Assembly: GCA_023375785.1 (NCBI GenBank)
Contig: SZWC01004883.1
Location: 74,563-138,562 of the forward strand
Length of the DNA: 64,000 bases
From: Penium margaritaceum
Taxonomy: Eukaryota > Streptophyta > Zygnematophyceae > Desmidiales > Peniaceae
Reading direction: 5' to 3'
In this document: positions 45,000-56,972 of the stretch, piece by piece
Layout of the letters: the number at the start of each line of letters is the position of its first letter
How positions within the stretch are numbered: position 1 is the stretch's first letter
Notes under the pieces: generated by a model
Database searches by the model: none
What the model was told of the DNA's origin: nothing
Seen by the model: only the letters and a program-made list of their open reading frames with translations
Translations under genes and position numbers: made by a program

Positions 45000-45559
45000 A
45001 TCTGCCGTGCTGGTCGTAGCCTCGTGCGAACCATCGCTCGAGATATGGGTCTTTGCAGCATCACCACGTCAGCCATAAAATGTGGTCGGTGGCTGAGTGC
45101 TTTTGTTGGATTGATTTTGCATGGCCGATACTCAATTTCTTAGTCAAACCCAGATTCAGGGGACTCCATCCCACGGGTTTGACGTTGGCTGAGATTTGAC
45201 TGCATCTTAAACTGTTTCAACGCATGCTGGTCGGTGCGTACGATGCATCGGTGACACTCCACATAGCATCGCCATGTTTTGAACGTGTGCACAACCGCCA
45301 GCATCGCCATCTCACGTACTACGTAGTTGAGTTCCGGTCCTTGCAGTTTTCAAGACATGTAGGCAACTGGTTGTTTGCCATTGCCATGGTCTTGCAAAAA
45401 AACTGGGTTCATGGCTCGGTCTGATGCATCTGTGGCCATGACGTAGTTGAGCGTTGGATCGGCTAATCGAAGGGCTGGCGCCGAGGTCAGAGAGTTTCGC
45501 AAAGAAGTGAACGCTTGTTGTTTGCTGTCCTCCCACCGTTTGCTGTCCCCCCACCGCCA
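45000..45559 (-). pseudogene. pol: RNase H of Gypsy-E
   Basis: After frame changes it reads AFTSLRNSLTSAPALRLADP, VMATDASDRAMNPVF (the RNase H Asp), KQPVAYMS, and a stop. Then come GPELNYVVREMAMLAVVHTF and CYVECHRCIVRTDQHALKQF. This is typical gypsy RNase H order. Confidence 0.85.
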
Positions 45560-46790
45560 ATCGTTTTACTTTTTAGTGAGGTCGGAAGGAGGCGCTGACA
45601 CTCTGGCATAGTCTCGTACGAATCATTGGAAAGAATTGCAGACTCAGGGAAGCAACTAAGTTTCTCAAATGTTGGGGCGCGTCGGCTAATCAGCAACTGC
45701 TACCACCTTTTCTGGATCCATGGTGATTTGTCCGCCGTTGATGATGTGACCCAAAAACTCGAACGAACGACAACCGATGTCGCATTTTGACAGTTTTGTG
45801 AAGAATATCTCTTCACAAAACTTTGAGAACTTTTCAGAGATGTCCATCATGCTCCTCCGGGATGCGACTATAGATTAGAATGTCGTCAAGGTACACCACA
45901 AAAAAACTGACGAGGTATGGAAAAAAAATGTTGTTCGCTAGGACCATAAACGTTGTCGGTGTATTTTTGAGTCCGAACGGCATGACCATGAACTCAAAGT
46001 GCCCGTAGGGGGCTCAGAATGCCGTCTTCTCGATGTCGACGTCTGCCACACGTATCTGGTGATATCCGTTGCATAAGTCAATTTTGTTGAGAATGCGGTC
46101 GCCATGGAGTTGGTCAAAAATTTTGTCGGCTTGGGCAAGAGGGTAGTGGTTTCGATAATGCACGCACATCCGCGTCTCGCAAGTTTTCTTTTTTGCGAAT
46201 AGTACGGGTGTGACATATGGTAACATGGATGGGTGGATGAACCCGTGACCGAGCATCTCGTCGAGCTGCTTTTTCAGCTCGATCAGCTTGTGATCGCTCA
46301 TGCAATAGGCCCCTCGAATGGTAGGTTTGCTAACTGGCTTCAGCTCGATGCGATGGTCGATATCTCGGTTAGGAGGTAAAGTCTTCGGGAGTTCGTCAGG
46401 GAAGACATTCATAAACTCCTGGATGAATGGTGCGAACTTCTCGGGTATCGTCGCAAACTTCGTCGGTGCCGACGAGGCTGATGAGGCCAATGATGATTCC
46501 GTTGCTACCACTTCCGCTTCTTCCATTGGCCTGAGATATATGAGCCACACACAAGCTCCTCATTGTATACAGTGCTTGGCCACGTTGAGTGGTATCGGCT
46601 GCATAGGTTGTCGCTTCTTGGCTTCCGCAGCTTCCTCTGCTTTGTCTACCTTTGCTGTTTGCGTTGTCGGCTTCTGTCCCGCACGCGAAAGTTGTCGTTT
46701 GGCACCTTCGATCTCCACGTAGATGTCACCGGTGTTTTTGCGGATTGTGCCGATACAGGAAATCTCATCCAAGGATGATTTCATGATCGT
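45560..46790 (-). pseudogene. pol: Protease end and reverse transcriptase of Gypsy-E
   Basis: The frame 46550-46014 reads FAPFIQEFMNVFPDELPKTL, DIDHRIELKPVSKPTIRGAY, KKQLDEMLGHGFIHPSMLPY, VTPVLFAKKK and ILNKIDLCNGYHQIRVADVD. After a TGA come [19 protein letters not shown] and the intact catalytic [12 protein letters not shown] near 45880. FEFLGHIINGGQITMDPEKV then leads to a TAG where Trp is conserved (VAD*PTRP). The protease active site itself was not found. This is the gypsy polymerase fold. Confidence 0.92.
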
Positions 46791-47099
46791 TCATTCGATA
46801 AGACCCTGAGACCGTTACATCTCGTAGATCTCCCAGTTGTAGTTGTAGTGGTTCTCGATGTCTCTGTATCTGTAGTCTCCCGTCAACCGTTTTTCCTTCA
46901 AACACACCTGATTTGGTCTACAAACCCAGCTTGTGAACCATGGTGTTGCTTGCAAAGCCGTGTGAAGCTCCTCCATCCAATATTTCCGGTACAGGTTTTT
47001 GACTTCGACATCCTCGGAGCTAAACCATTAGCATTATTGCCGGTTGGTCATCCTCGTACCCCTCATCAAATCTTCCGATCTCATGAACCCTCTACTATG

Positions 47100-48380
47100 A
47101 TGTACGCCGTTCAGATGGATGATCGTTTGGCGCACATCGCTCCTCGTGGAAAAGATTTGCGCCTTTTACTCCTGCCCTCTGCCGTTTCCCGACTCAATGT
47201 TTTGCGACCCCCCCTCCCATTTTTGGCTTGTTGCTTGCTTTGACAACTACAAGCAATGTGCCCAAATGTTTCACAGTTATAGCGGGTTTGCACGTCTCTA
47301 TGGTCGACGACGCCCACTTCCATCGGAGTCTGGGAGTTTGTCGACTGGTTCTTTCCGTTTCTGAGACAATTGTGGTTAGGAGGCCGCCTGCCGTAGGATT
47401 CCTGGATCCGAACGTTGTAATCGGCGCTGTCGATCCTTTCTACTGCTGCAAGTTGTTTGCGGCAAGTCATTTTGGATGCCGAAGATAGCGAGTGCTGGCC
47501 GGATATCTCGCTTGGGGCCATTGTTGTAGTGAAAACTGAGTTCATCAGGGGCGGTTTCTGCTCTGGTGATAATCTCGCGAAATCTCCGCATGTACTCTGC
47601 CACGCTGAACTGCTCGTAGACGTTGGAGCTTGTACTGTGCGTCGGACTTCTTGTTCAGGCGTCCAAAGCGTACGAGCATCGCGTGCAAAATTTCATTCCA
47701 GTCAGTTGGTGGCATCAACACGTCTTGCCACTACGGATCGATCTGCTCGAAGGGTTGAAGGCCTGCGGTTGCTAATGTGAGACGGGTGCCGTGTGTCGTC
47801 CATGAGGCTCCACCAGTCTCCTGCTGCTGTTCGATGGTCTTTAGGTCGGACCACCAACTTAACACCGTGCCACGCAAAGGCATGGCCGCAAGGTCATTTT
47901 TCTTTTGATTGTGGCTAACCCCGCAATGGTGAAGTACACATCCAGACTCGTCAACCACATCCAAACCATTGGTCCCTTTGAGTTTGCATGATTGAATGTT
48001 TCTGGTTGGGCCAGGCGAATTTTAGGTTTGCTCGAGAGTTGGGAATCTCTCTCAACGAGCATCGCCTCACGATTGCTTGCATTGCAAAGAGCCTCCATTG
48101 GAACGTTGAGTTGTTGGATGAGGTGGTTGTTGATTTCCTTGACTGCAGAGATTCTGTTTGCTAGTTCCTCCTTGATTCACGCCTGTCGTCCAGTGCCACC
48201 TGTTGTCCCTGCTGGCGTCATCGAGGCTGTTGGTTGTGGCGGCTGGTTCATCGCCGTTGGGTCCGTGACCGGATTGGTCGCCTAGGCTACATGGCTAGTT
48301 CCAGCTGCCGCAAAGTCTGCCACACCAGCATTCGTTGTCGCTTCTGGGCTCACATGCGTTGGCACGTTCTGCTCCTCCAT
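47100..48380 (-). pseudogene. gag: gag of Gypsy-E
   Basis: The first frame opens at ATG 48380 with MEEQNVPTHVSPEATTN. After two stops it reads NNHLIQQLNVPMEALCNASN and KIRLAQPETFNHANSKGP. The retrotransposon Gag core follows in other frames: WLTSLDVYFTIAGL, AAMPLRGTVLSWWSDLK, and MAEYMRRFREIITRA. A nucleocapsid knuckle remnant, YNCETFGHIACSC, lies near 47270. The capsid-forming protein is broken by at least three frameshifts. Confidence 0.85.
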
Positions 48381-48548
48381 CACAGAAGTCCTTGCCGAGG
48401 ACCCGTTGCTGGTCGTTGTTTGCGCTTACTTGCCTCATGTTGTAGTGGCGAAGTCTGTGAAGTCTTGACGTGCAAGATGCGCTAACGGCTTGTGCGAGGT
48501 AGTCCTGTAGATGAGTAAAGTAGTCGGATGCCTCTCCAGCACCGCTGT

Positions 48549-48560
48549 GCTTTGATACCA
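48549..48560 (-). other. Primer-binding site of Gypsy-E
   Basis: The minus strand reads TGGTATCAAAGC, two bases after the LTR end. It is the same tRNA-Met-type site as in Copia-C. Confidence 0.9.
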
Positions 48561-48562
48561 AG

Positions 48563-49109
48563 TGTTATGCCAAACGGAGCGTAGATGGTGAATAGGTAGA
48601 AGTTGCAAGGCAAAAACACGATATTGAATTTGGGACACTTGAGCAGTTTATTGCTAGTGGTAAGTGTACTTCGATGACAGGTGTTGAAATGGTCGAACAT
48701 ATATGTAAGTGTTGAGTTACAAATGAAGAAAAGTCGAGGTCGTTGGGTCGTCGGTTGGGCGATGTGTGCGGAGTCGCGTCGTTTGTGGCTGGATTTGAGA
48801 AGGTCCACCGAGAAGTCGGGGGTCTTTGAGAATCGACGGTGAAGATGGAGATGCATCTTTAGAAATCCAGATTCGTCCTGGTGCGAGAAGTCAACCGAAA
48901 GGTCGTGATACTTCTGTTCGTACGTTCGCAAGAGTGGTCAAAGCTGTCGGAAAATTCGGGAATATCCACTGAGGGCAAGGCAGTTGGCTTGTTTCTCCTC
49001 GACCGTCGGAGTGAACATCGCAGTTCTCGCAATGCGATGGGCTGTTTGTGTAATAACGGAAATGCCCTATCAGAAATATTAGGGACTCATGTACATGTAA
49101 CACGTAACA
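48563..49109 (-). repeat. 5' LTR of Gypsy-E
   Basis: It starts TGTTAC at 49109 (or a second TGTTAC at 49102) and ends TAACA at 48563. It aligns with 43067-43604, sharing blocks such as AAGTGTACTTCGATGACA, AATGGTCGAACATATAT and GAGAAGGTCCACCGAGAAGT (read on plus). Confidence 0.9.
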
Positions 49110-49114
49110 GTGGA

Positions 49115-49870
49115 GGCATGACATCGTCGTTTTTAGGCTCAACCTTGGCACCGGAAGCTCGGCGGCCGGGGTCGAGTGTGCTGAATAAACCACAAGCAAT
49201 CGGGGAACAAAGAAAGGGTAAAATGTGTGTGAAAAAACATTGCTCAGCTATCATCTTCTAACTTTGGTCAAAGATGACGTTTCTCCTTTTCAAATGGCGA
49301 TAGGAGGGATCATCATGCATTTTGTGAATATTTCCACTAGAAAATTGATGCATAAATTCCATTACAAGTGTGAGAAATTCATATATGTTCAAATGAACAC
49401 GAGACACACGGGGCCACGGTTTTTGTGCACAAGTGCACACGAGAACACACACATACGATGAAATTCTTGACGAAGTTTGTTGATTCCATGGGTGTGCCGT
49501 CATGCCATGCACGGAGAAAAGGAAAGGAAACATGAGGCTAGTGGCAACACACACAAAGGCCATTCCCCATGAATACTTGCACCCGATGCATGCCAACTGA
49601 GACAGTAGTGATAAGTTTGACCGTTCGTAATGGAAACCATATGATACCGGAGAATTATTCAAGCTATTAAGACAATTGACGCTGGTTGGTACTCAAGGAG
49701 CTACTCACTACTTGTGTCCAACACTTTACCCCGGAGGAAACATACAATCGAGTATCATGTGTGTAGATGATTTCCATAACGTGCACGGGCGCGTCTGCCA
49801 AAGGCCTCAATGAAGTGATAGGTAAAGAGCATCTCCCAGGGAATCAGAACGTGACATTGAGTGTCCTGGT
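49115..49870. other. No gene recognised
   Basis: This is flanking DNA between Gypsy-E and a solo LTR. A minus-strand frame of about 134 codons (49662-49258) has no recognisable domain and no clear ATG start. Confidence 0.55.
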
Positions 49871-50446
49871 TGTTGTTATGTGTGTCGTACCTGTCTGTTT
49901 ACACAGTTTAGTGTGACCACTCAGTCATGTCCATGCTCGTGCATATCCTTGATGCGGACCCGGCTGGCGCCAGAGCACCGATGGGTAGTGGCTGCACCCA
50001 CCAGCAGCTGCCAGACAGTCACCACATCGTCTCAGGTGCGTGCTGGGGTGCTGTGTAGTTTTTCTGCACGTGGTAGAGTGTTCTCGGTGGACGGGCTCTT
50101 GAGCCTGATTTGCATGTCTTTCATTGTGTGTCCACCGTTCGATGATGTATCTGTGTGCGTTACTAGTCATAGCGTCTGGCGTGAGATTCTCTATTGCTAG
50201 GTTCAGACGGTGTTACGTTTGGATCCATGTGCACAAAGTTACCACCAAAACGGTGGGTTTTGGCCGGTTTTGGGAGAAGCGGTCACTGTCGCTTGCGTCA
50301 CTCGCCGTGCGCCGTGCCAGGTATTCAAGCAGGAGTTTAACATCCTCTCTGCATTACTAAGCTATTTGAGCCTTTGAGACTTTGCGCGTGTCCCTAGCCT
50401 AATGTTTGCTCTTTCTTGCACATGCTTGCTTGCTTTCTTGACAGTG
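49871..50446 (+). repeat. Solo LTR of the Copia-C family, 3'-truncated
   Basis: It starts TGTTGTTATGTGTG and follows the Copia-C LTR through ACTGTGACCACT-like, GATGCGGACCC and GAGACTTTGCGCGT blocks. It departs after TGCTTGCTTGCT near 50437-50446. The last 60 or so bases of the LTR are missing. Confidence 0.88.
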
Positions 50447-51616
50447 CGCATGTTCCCATCCTTCCTCTTTGGATATCTACAATCCTTCTCCTCTTCTGAT
50501 CCCTGTATATCTCCTATCTCAGAGCCTTACACACCTTCACGTTTCCCCTTCACGTTGAGGCTGTTGGAGATCCCAGCTGGCAGGGTCCTGGGTATCACTC
50601 TCATCCAAAGATGAGGGTGCAGGAGTTGAGAAGACATTGCCAAATGCTCCATGGCTGAGAGAGGAGAGAGGGGATGAATCCCTTGTATCTGGAAGCTGCC
50701 AGATGTTCCAATCACCTATGTGTGTGGAGAAGATGGTGTTAGGAGCTCTTCGAGTAGAGGGTGGAGACGGAGCCAGGTTTGTGTGTGGAGCTCACTCTTG
50801 CATTCAGTACATCAACTTCCCAATGTGCATAGATGCTCCTGTGCTACAACCAACTCGCCCTGGAGAAGAGAGGCATGCTCATGTATCTCAGCATGATCCT
50901 CCTGAGTGACTATGCAAAGCTCAAACTCAACATCCTTCAGCACTGCCAACACCTCACTATGGTAAATAGAAAAAGAGTCTACAACTTGGCTTAGCACCTC
51001 TACCTCCATCTCTGCTGCCCGAAACCGAGTGGTCACAGGTCTTGGGACTGAGACAGATGGTCAATGCGTGTGAGGTAAGACTGAATTATTTTCTCGTACC
51101 ACTATGGAGTTGGTGAGTGACAGGCGTTAGATAATGGATGAGTAATTTGTGCACATGATAGTCAATTTAGCCTCGTCCTCCCCTCTCTGACGACGTTTTC
51201 ACGTCTGCAGTCACTCTTACATCTAGCTGTTGTTTGTTTGTTCTATCGAAGATCATTTGAGTCAGGGGGAAACATAATGTTCTCTACAAGGGACAGTTTT
51301 GCAGCCTTCTACATGCTGGAGGAGCACAGTGATCCGGGCACAACATCATTAGGATTCATGCTCTCAGGATTCTTTAATTGAAGAGGAGCGTATGCTTCTT
51401 CCTAACCGGTACCTTGTTGACAGCCCTTGCAGCCTAGGGGTAGTGTTGGTGTATGGACTTTGAGCTGTCTGATTTTCATACAGTCTTGTGTAGCGAGAGA
51501 TTTCTAGTTTGTACTGATGGTTCTATAGCAGCTACGTCATTCCCTCTGTAACACGTATGGTAAACTCTAGACACCTAGTTCACCCATGTATGGCTGATAG
51601 GGTTTTCTCAGTGATC
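50447..51616. other. No clear gene; possible decayed coiled-coil frame
   Basis: A minus-strand frame at 51036-50812 (AEMEVEVLSQVVDSFSIYHS and EIHEHASLLQGELVVAQEHL) looks like a helical, protein-like segment of 75 codons. It has no start, no neighbours and no family that I recognise. The rest is featureless. Confidence 0.35.
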
Positions 51617-52010
51617 GAGACCCGAGCACTTGTTGGTTTGTGCCAGTACATTGAAAGACCCCATGATGATTTGCCACATATCGTCTCTGAAAGCTTGTGC
51701 ATTCTCCCTATGTTTGAGACCCGGGTACACGGTGGTTTGCTCCGGTACCTTGGAATACCCAGTATTGATTGATTGAGTGTTTGTTTAGTTTTTGTCAGAC
51801 ATGTGTAGTTTGCATGTGACCAAGACCCAGACACCCGGTTACATGTTCCGGTGTCTCAAGAGGACTAAACTTGCCTAGTTTGGCTTGCTGGTGGTGCTAG
51901 TATATCATTGTAGAGTCTGGATGTATTCTGGGTACGTTGGATGTTTTCATGTCAGACAAGACTCGTGCACACAGTTGACTGTTCTGGTTCCTTGGGAGAG
52001 CTCCCTTGTG
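51617..52010. repeat. Degenerate tandem repeat, period about 100-137 bp
   Basis: Four related blocks start near 51617, 51716, 51822 and 51959. Each has a GAGACCCG/AAGACCCA-type start, a G(T/C)ACAC stretch, GGTT and then TCCGGTACCTTGG or a close variant (CCAGTACATTG, TCCGGTGTCTC, TCTGGTTCCTTGG). The DNA between these cores is not conserved. Confidence 0.65.
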
Positions 52011-54889
52011 TGGTTTCACATTTGTTGAGCTGTGTATTCCCCGTTCGTGCCTTTTGATATGACAGGGGAGTTAGAGTTGATCGTGCAGTGTATAAAACAC
52101 TGTCAAATCAGTGTGCTAGATTATTCTCGGATGATGTTTCTTCGAAGTTGTGTGAACTATTGTCCTGAAAAGCACATCCTCTCGATTGTGTACATGGATA
52201 TTACCTTTGACAAGGGAAACATCATGATAGAAACAATAAATGAGTTTTTAATGTTGCTGTCTTATCTCTGTTTTGCTGAAAGTTTCAGATTTTCTTCTGG
52301 GACGTAGAATGTCCCTTTTTGTTTCAAGGTTCTGGATTGGTCAATCACAGGATTCACATTTTACTGTTGGTAGGACCTTTTCCCCAACTTCACCGCTACT
52401 CTTCTGAGCCGATTCTCTCAAAAACCAGGGGGAAGCGGACTGCCACATGCGCATGGAGATCAAAGCGGTCATTGCACGCTGACTCATCTTTACCACATGC
52501 GGGTGGCCAATTCCTCGACACGTGGTCTAGATCACAGATGGCGGTTGGTGTTTAGGGAAGGGGGGGGGGGGGTTGTTGGGGGAGTGTACAAGGCGAATGT
52601 GTGTGTAAGTGTATCCATCCTCATGTGAGCAAAGGGCAGAAAAGTTCACACGTGGATTTGAGGAAGAGAACATTCCTTGAAATGACTGCAGTTCTTTGTA
52701 TTTCCGTGTTGCAAAGAGACACTTCCCTATCAGTCCCAAAACTTGCTTCAAGCCAACATATTCATGAATTGGGTTCTCCATGGTTGGATGCACTAGAATA
52801 ATCCAAACATTGAATGACCTGAGTTTCTGCTGCCCAATTCTCTTATCGGCGTCTTCGCCTCCTCTCAAAGATTTCAACAACAATTTGAATTGTTCTAGAA
52901 TTGCAGGCCGTGGATTATTTCATTCTATAATGAAAGAATCCACGGCCTTGTTGCATTGTTATCTTCATGGTACTCAATGATTCATCAAGTTGTAGAAATG
53001 GGGGGTTGCAATCTCCCCGCCCCTCCCCGCCAGAAAGTGTACTAGTCGAGTGTACAAGACAATGTATTGTGTGAATCATGAAAGGAAAAAAAAACACACG
53101 TGCACACAAGTTGCCATCTAGAAATGGAACCTTCTTGGAATCAACCTTTTCATTAATTTGTGCTTGACGAATCAGACCTGTCAATGTTTGTACACTTCCT
53201 CCAACAATTGTCACGTACAATCATACCAGGGGGGGGGGGAGGGGGGGGAGAGAGGGTTGACCAGATCCTCCACCACATCGACACAGGTAGTATACAGAGT
53301 AAGTGTCTTGGATAGTGTACAACATCCTAAAGCATTGACTGCGATAATGTTCACTGTTGTTGCAACCATTTTGAATGGACGACAAAGGTTCATAGCAGGT
53401 GGTTAGTGCGACATCGACTCTATCGGAGGGCGGTCATCTCTTCAACAAGGGGAGCAGAGTCGGGGACTCAACATCCTGATTCTCTAATACCTGAACACAG
53501 AGTCTGTATAGAGCAGGTGTATGGCTAAGTGTACGATGAATGACATGACATCCGCGATTGACCATGCAGTTTTGTCAAGCCTGTTCAGAATTGTTGAAAC
53601 AGATCCATCGGCGGTGGATGTCAGATCATTGTACCGGAGGACATTGAGAAAAGAGGTAAATGTTGTTAGAAACATAGGTGACATACATTTTTGATTACTT
53701 AGCTCAAAAGTGAATTCGTTTCTTGTCAAACAAACTAAAATGGATGTTTGCCACTTTTGTTGAAAACTACGGCATGTCTGTAGGATCTGTGCAACAGATT
53801 TGTTTTGGTTTCAATATTCTCACAATCAACAACCAAAGGAGCCTGCCGAGGACCATTTTTCTGCACATAACACCAAGCAAAAACCAAGCGCAATGATAGA
53901 GAGTTTGATCGGAGTTGGTAACGGTTAGACACCTTGATTGTGCACCAAAGTTTTTGCAAGACTTTGACTTCTTGGCGATGCTAAAATTTGACGCGCCAGC
54001 TCAGACAAGAGGTGAAGATAAAACCTTGACCACGTGTGTAGAGCTTTGCCTGTACACGCGAATGAACAGCTGACAGTCGGTTGACCGTGTTGTTCTTTTG
54101 TGCCTCATGGCCACTGCTATGGCTTAGCGGACAGGTTGGAGACGCACTGCTCCCTTGGAGTAGGTCCCCCAAACCTTGTTTTTGGTGCAAGTCCAAGTGA
54201 GACACCAGAAGTGTAGCACAGTGTATAGCACATTGGACTTAGAAACAACAGGATCTGCGATCACGTCTTGATGTGAGCAAGAAGGTTTTTGACCTTCCTG
54301 CACAGGGAAAGCTTCCTTGACATTTCCCCATGCATGAGGAGGATGTGCCACTTGGCGGTCAGTGGATGTGCCAATTGGCGAGCTGGTGAGGTGGTGTGGA
54401 GCGGCCACCCCCAAAAGTGCCACTACCCACACACCTTAGAAGTCAGGCCTAGGATTATATGTACCAGCCTCATTCCTCATTCTAATCACACAATCTGGCC
54501 TTAGATGCCACTCATAGAGCTGTCCAACTAAGGAACAGAATAAAGAAGACACTAGTTGGTCTAAGCCCCAGGAGTTCGTCTCTGACTAGCACCTCGCGAG
54601 AAAGTGACCAAGTGTTAAGTGGACACAATTGCTAGCAAGTGATTGCCCAGGAACTTCTCAGGGTGGAAACGTGATCCTGAGGGTGATATCTTCTCCTAGC
54701 TGAAATGCAAGGAGCAGGCGGCAGGTGCTATTGTGTCGGCCCTGTTTTCTAGTCCATTTGCCTCAGGCCGGTTGACAGACCGATGCCACGCAAATCGCGT
54801 ATGTAGGCTCACCCAAGACGGTTTATTGCCTACTAAAACATCGTGGTGTACCCCTAACATTAGAAAAATGCACAAGAGAATACTCATGC
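52011..54889. other. No gene recognised; G-runs and one hairpin
   Basis: Frames are short and unrecognised. 52560-52572 is a run of 13 G. 53229-53248 is eleven G, A, eight G. Arms 52906-52924 and 52929-52947 (GGCCGTGGATT against AATCCACGGCC at the outer ends) make a 19-bp hairpin with one mismatch and a 4-nt loop. Confidence 0.6.
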
Positions 54890-55432
54890 TTACAGTCCTG
54901 AACAAAAGTAGCGCTTAACAACAGCCGGATGAACATTAAGACACTAAGTATGCCACTTTATTTCACACTGTGAAAAAAATTCCAAAAAGGTAAAGTTCTC
55001 CCTCATACTTGTTGAAAATGCTACATTAGGCCTAGAATGGGGATGTTTCAAGGAAGCTTCATAACCGATGCACAAACATATCTTATCGTATACTATGCCC
55101 TAAGAAAATTCTTGGTATATTCAATGACTTGGTGAAGAATCTACCTCGTTCTCGCCTCCATATGGTGAAGTGTGTTGTAAACATTCTGGTGAGTACATGA
55201 ATTTGGAGTCACTGGTACTAGATGTGACGGGGATGACGCCTGGTGGTCTAGTCGCCAGTCCCTAGTACATAATCTTACAGTAGGGCTCATTGCACCTCTC
55301 CCTTGTTTCTTGAGTTACTTCCGAGAATGTTGCATCCGAGAGCTTCACTTCAGATTAGTCACCTACAGTGATGGTGTGTGTGTACGGACAGAGTCAAGGG
55401 GTCACTTTTTTGTTTACACCTGATTAACAACA
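54890..55432 (-). repeat. 3' LTR of Copia-F
   Basis: It starts TGTTGTTAATCAGG at 55432. The blocks AGTGACCCCTTGACTC, CACACACCATCACTG and AGGTGACT match the Copia-B LTR in order, and the Copia-D LTR more loosely. The end near 54890 is only estimated from LTR length. Confidence 0.65.
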
Positions 55433-55442
55433 CTCCCCCATG
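55433..55442 (-). other. Polypurine tract of Copia-F
   Basis: The minus strand reads CATGGGGGAG just before the LTR, identical to the tracts of Copia-B and Copia-C. Confidence 0.88.
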
Positions 55443-55816
55443 ACATACAGACGAGCAGTCTACACACACTTTAGATCAAGACTAACAGATACCTATGCAG
55501 CAGAGGGCACCAACTCAAGAGCAAGAGCAGAGAACATTGATCTGGGGTATCACGAGCATCCAACAGACCAACAGCATGTGCAACCGCCTTGAACAAGCTA
55601 TTGCTAAGAGTCTTGGTGAGAAAATCTGCACACTATTGATGAGAATCAACCCAAAAAATTTGAAATTCTCCAACAGTATTGTGCTCGCATACAAAGTGAT
55701 GCTCAATGTTGATGTTCTTTGTGCAAGAGTGATGCACGTCGTCGTGATCAACGATTTCTCTTGTGCTCTTGTTGCCGCAGCGCAGAGTGATGGAACAGAT
55801 AGACACACACAAGTTT
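55443..55816 (-). pseudogene. pol: RNase H of Copia-F, C-terminal part
   Basis: It reads SITLRCGNKSTREIVDHDDV, HHSCTKNINIEHHFVCEHNT and FQIFWVDSHQ, then a stop and ADFLTKTL. The Asp of the usual LRCDN motif is Gly. The domain is cut from its N-terminal part by the solo LTR at 55817-56469. Confidence 0.85.
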
Positions 55817-56469
55817 TGTTGTGATGTGATTCGTCTCCGTCTGTTTGTACAACGTATTGTGACCACTTGGCTGTGTCAATGCTCCTGCAGATGCCTGATG
55901 CGGATCCAATTGATTTCAGAGCACCGACGGGTGGTGACTCCACCCACCAGTAGTTGCCTGACAGCCGCCACAGAATCCCGGGTGCTTACTGAGGTGCTCT
56001 TCGGTTTTGTTGTTGTTGTTTCATTCATTAGAGTTTTCTTGGTGTACTAGCTGTAGAGCCCAATTCGTATTCTTTGCATTGTGTATCCACCGATTGATGC
56101 CAGATCTGTGCATGTTACCCTTTGTAGCATCCGGCCAAAAAAATGCATCTCTAGGCTCAGATGGTGTTGTATTTGGATGCTTGTGTGCAGGGCTACGGCT
56201 AGAACAATGATTTTGGCCTGTTTTCGGACAGATTGAGGATGCCGCAAGTGTCGCCCGCCGTGCAATACAACAGTTACTTATGTTGTGCTGTAGCCAATTG
56301 TCATCTCTCTCTGTATTTCTAATCTATTGGAGCTTATGAGACTTTACGAATTTCCCTAGCATAACCCTTGTTGTTTCTTACACGTGCTTACTTGCTAGTG
56401 CGTTAGTTGATTGGATAGTCTTGCCACGTCAGCAATAGAAAGGCCAGGAAGCTTCCAAGTAGCTTTTCA
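55817..56469 (+). repeat. Solo LTR of the Copia-C family inside Copia-F
   Basis: A full-length LTR (653 bp) starts TGTTGTGATGTG and ends AGCTTTTCA, in plus orientation with no internal region. It interrupts RNase H of the minus-strand Copia-F. The flanks AGTTT and ACTTC match at only three of five bases. Solo LTRs arise by recombination between the two LTRs of an inserted element. Confidence 0.9.
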
Positions 56470-56972
56470 ACTTCTGTAATAAGCGGCAAAGCCACACATA
56501 ATTTTGTATGTACCTGCACCAAGCACTACATACTCGGCCTCACTTGAGCTGCGAGCAACGCACCCATAGTTCCCACTATTCCAAGAGATAGCTAACCCAC
56601 CAAGAGAGATGTATCGTGTGCGAATTCCTGTATCTGTGTCATGTGCCCAGTCACTATCAGTATAGTCATCAACAACCACACAGGAAGGTGCATGGTAGCA
56701 TAGCCCGACGCCTGTTTTACACGTGGTAAACAACACGCAGTGGAGGCTCAAGGTGCCTCTGACGGGTCTGCTCTGGGCCAGGAAGTTGACCAAGAAGGCC
56801 ACATCTGCTCGAGTTGCAACTGTGGTGCAACGACAACCACCTCTGTCAAGGGTGGAGGACGTCAATGTTATCCCCCAGTTGTGATGGATTGGGAAACTTC
56901 AGCAGGCGCTGCCCTACTGGGATCATCAAAGTAGGCACAGTGGGCATCCCGGTCAGCAAGGAGGCAAAGCAN
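56470..56972 (-). pseudogene. pol: RNase H of Copia-F, N-terminal part
   Basis: The frame 56865-56467 reads TRADVAFLVNFLAQSRPVRG, VGLCYHAPSCVVVDDYTDSD, WAHDTDTGIRTRYISLGGLA, ISWNSGNYGCVARSSSEAEY. It is closest to Copia-B (GYTDSEWAHDTDARSRTGYI). The right part belongs to the duplicated 244-bp block. Confidence 0.85.

Larger units (their letters stand above)
43067..49109 (-). mobile_element. Gypsy-E: Ty3/gypsy element with both LTRs
   Basis: On the minus strand the order is 5' LTR (49109 to 48563), tRNA-Met primer site, gag, protease region, reverse transcriptase, RNase H, integrase, purine tract, 3' LTR (43604 to 43067). Integrase after RNase H is the gypsy order. HVSTLKHYRDP near the end of integrase is typical of gypsy elements whose tail holds a chromodomain-like module. 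Possible target duplications are GAGGA (43062-43066) and GTGGA (49110-49114), four of five bases. The element is full of frameshifts and stops. The LTRs align clearly but have many differences. Confidence 0.92.

Noticed and set aside
52032-52307. Frame of 91 codons on plus
   Set aside because: It starts at GTG with no ATG or splice context, and no family is recognised. I could not support it as a gene.
55812-56474. Target duplication around the solo LTR (AGTTT and ACTTC)
   Set aside because: Only three of five bases match, which is too weak to call, although the LTR boundaries themselves are clear.
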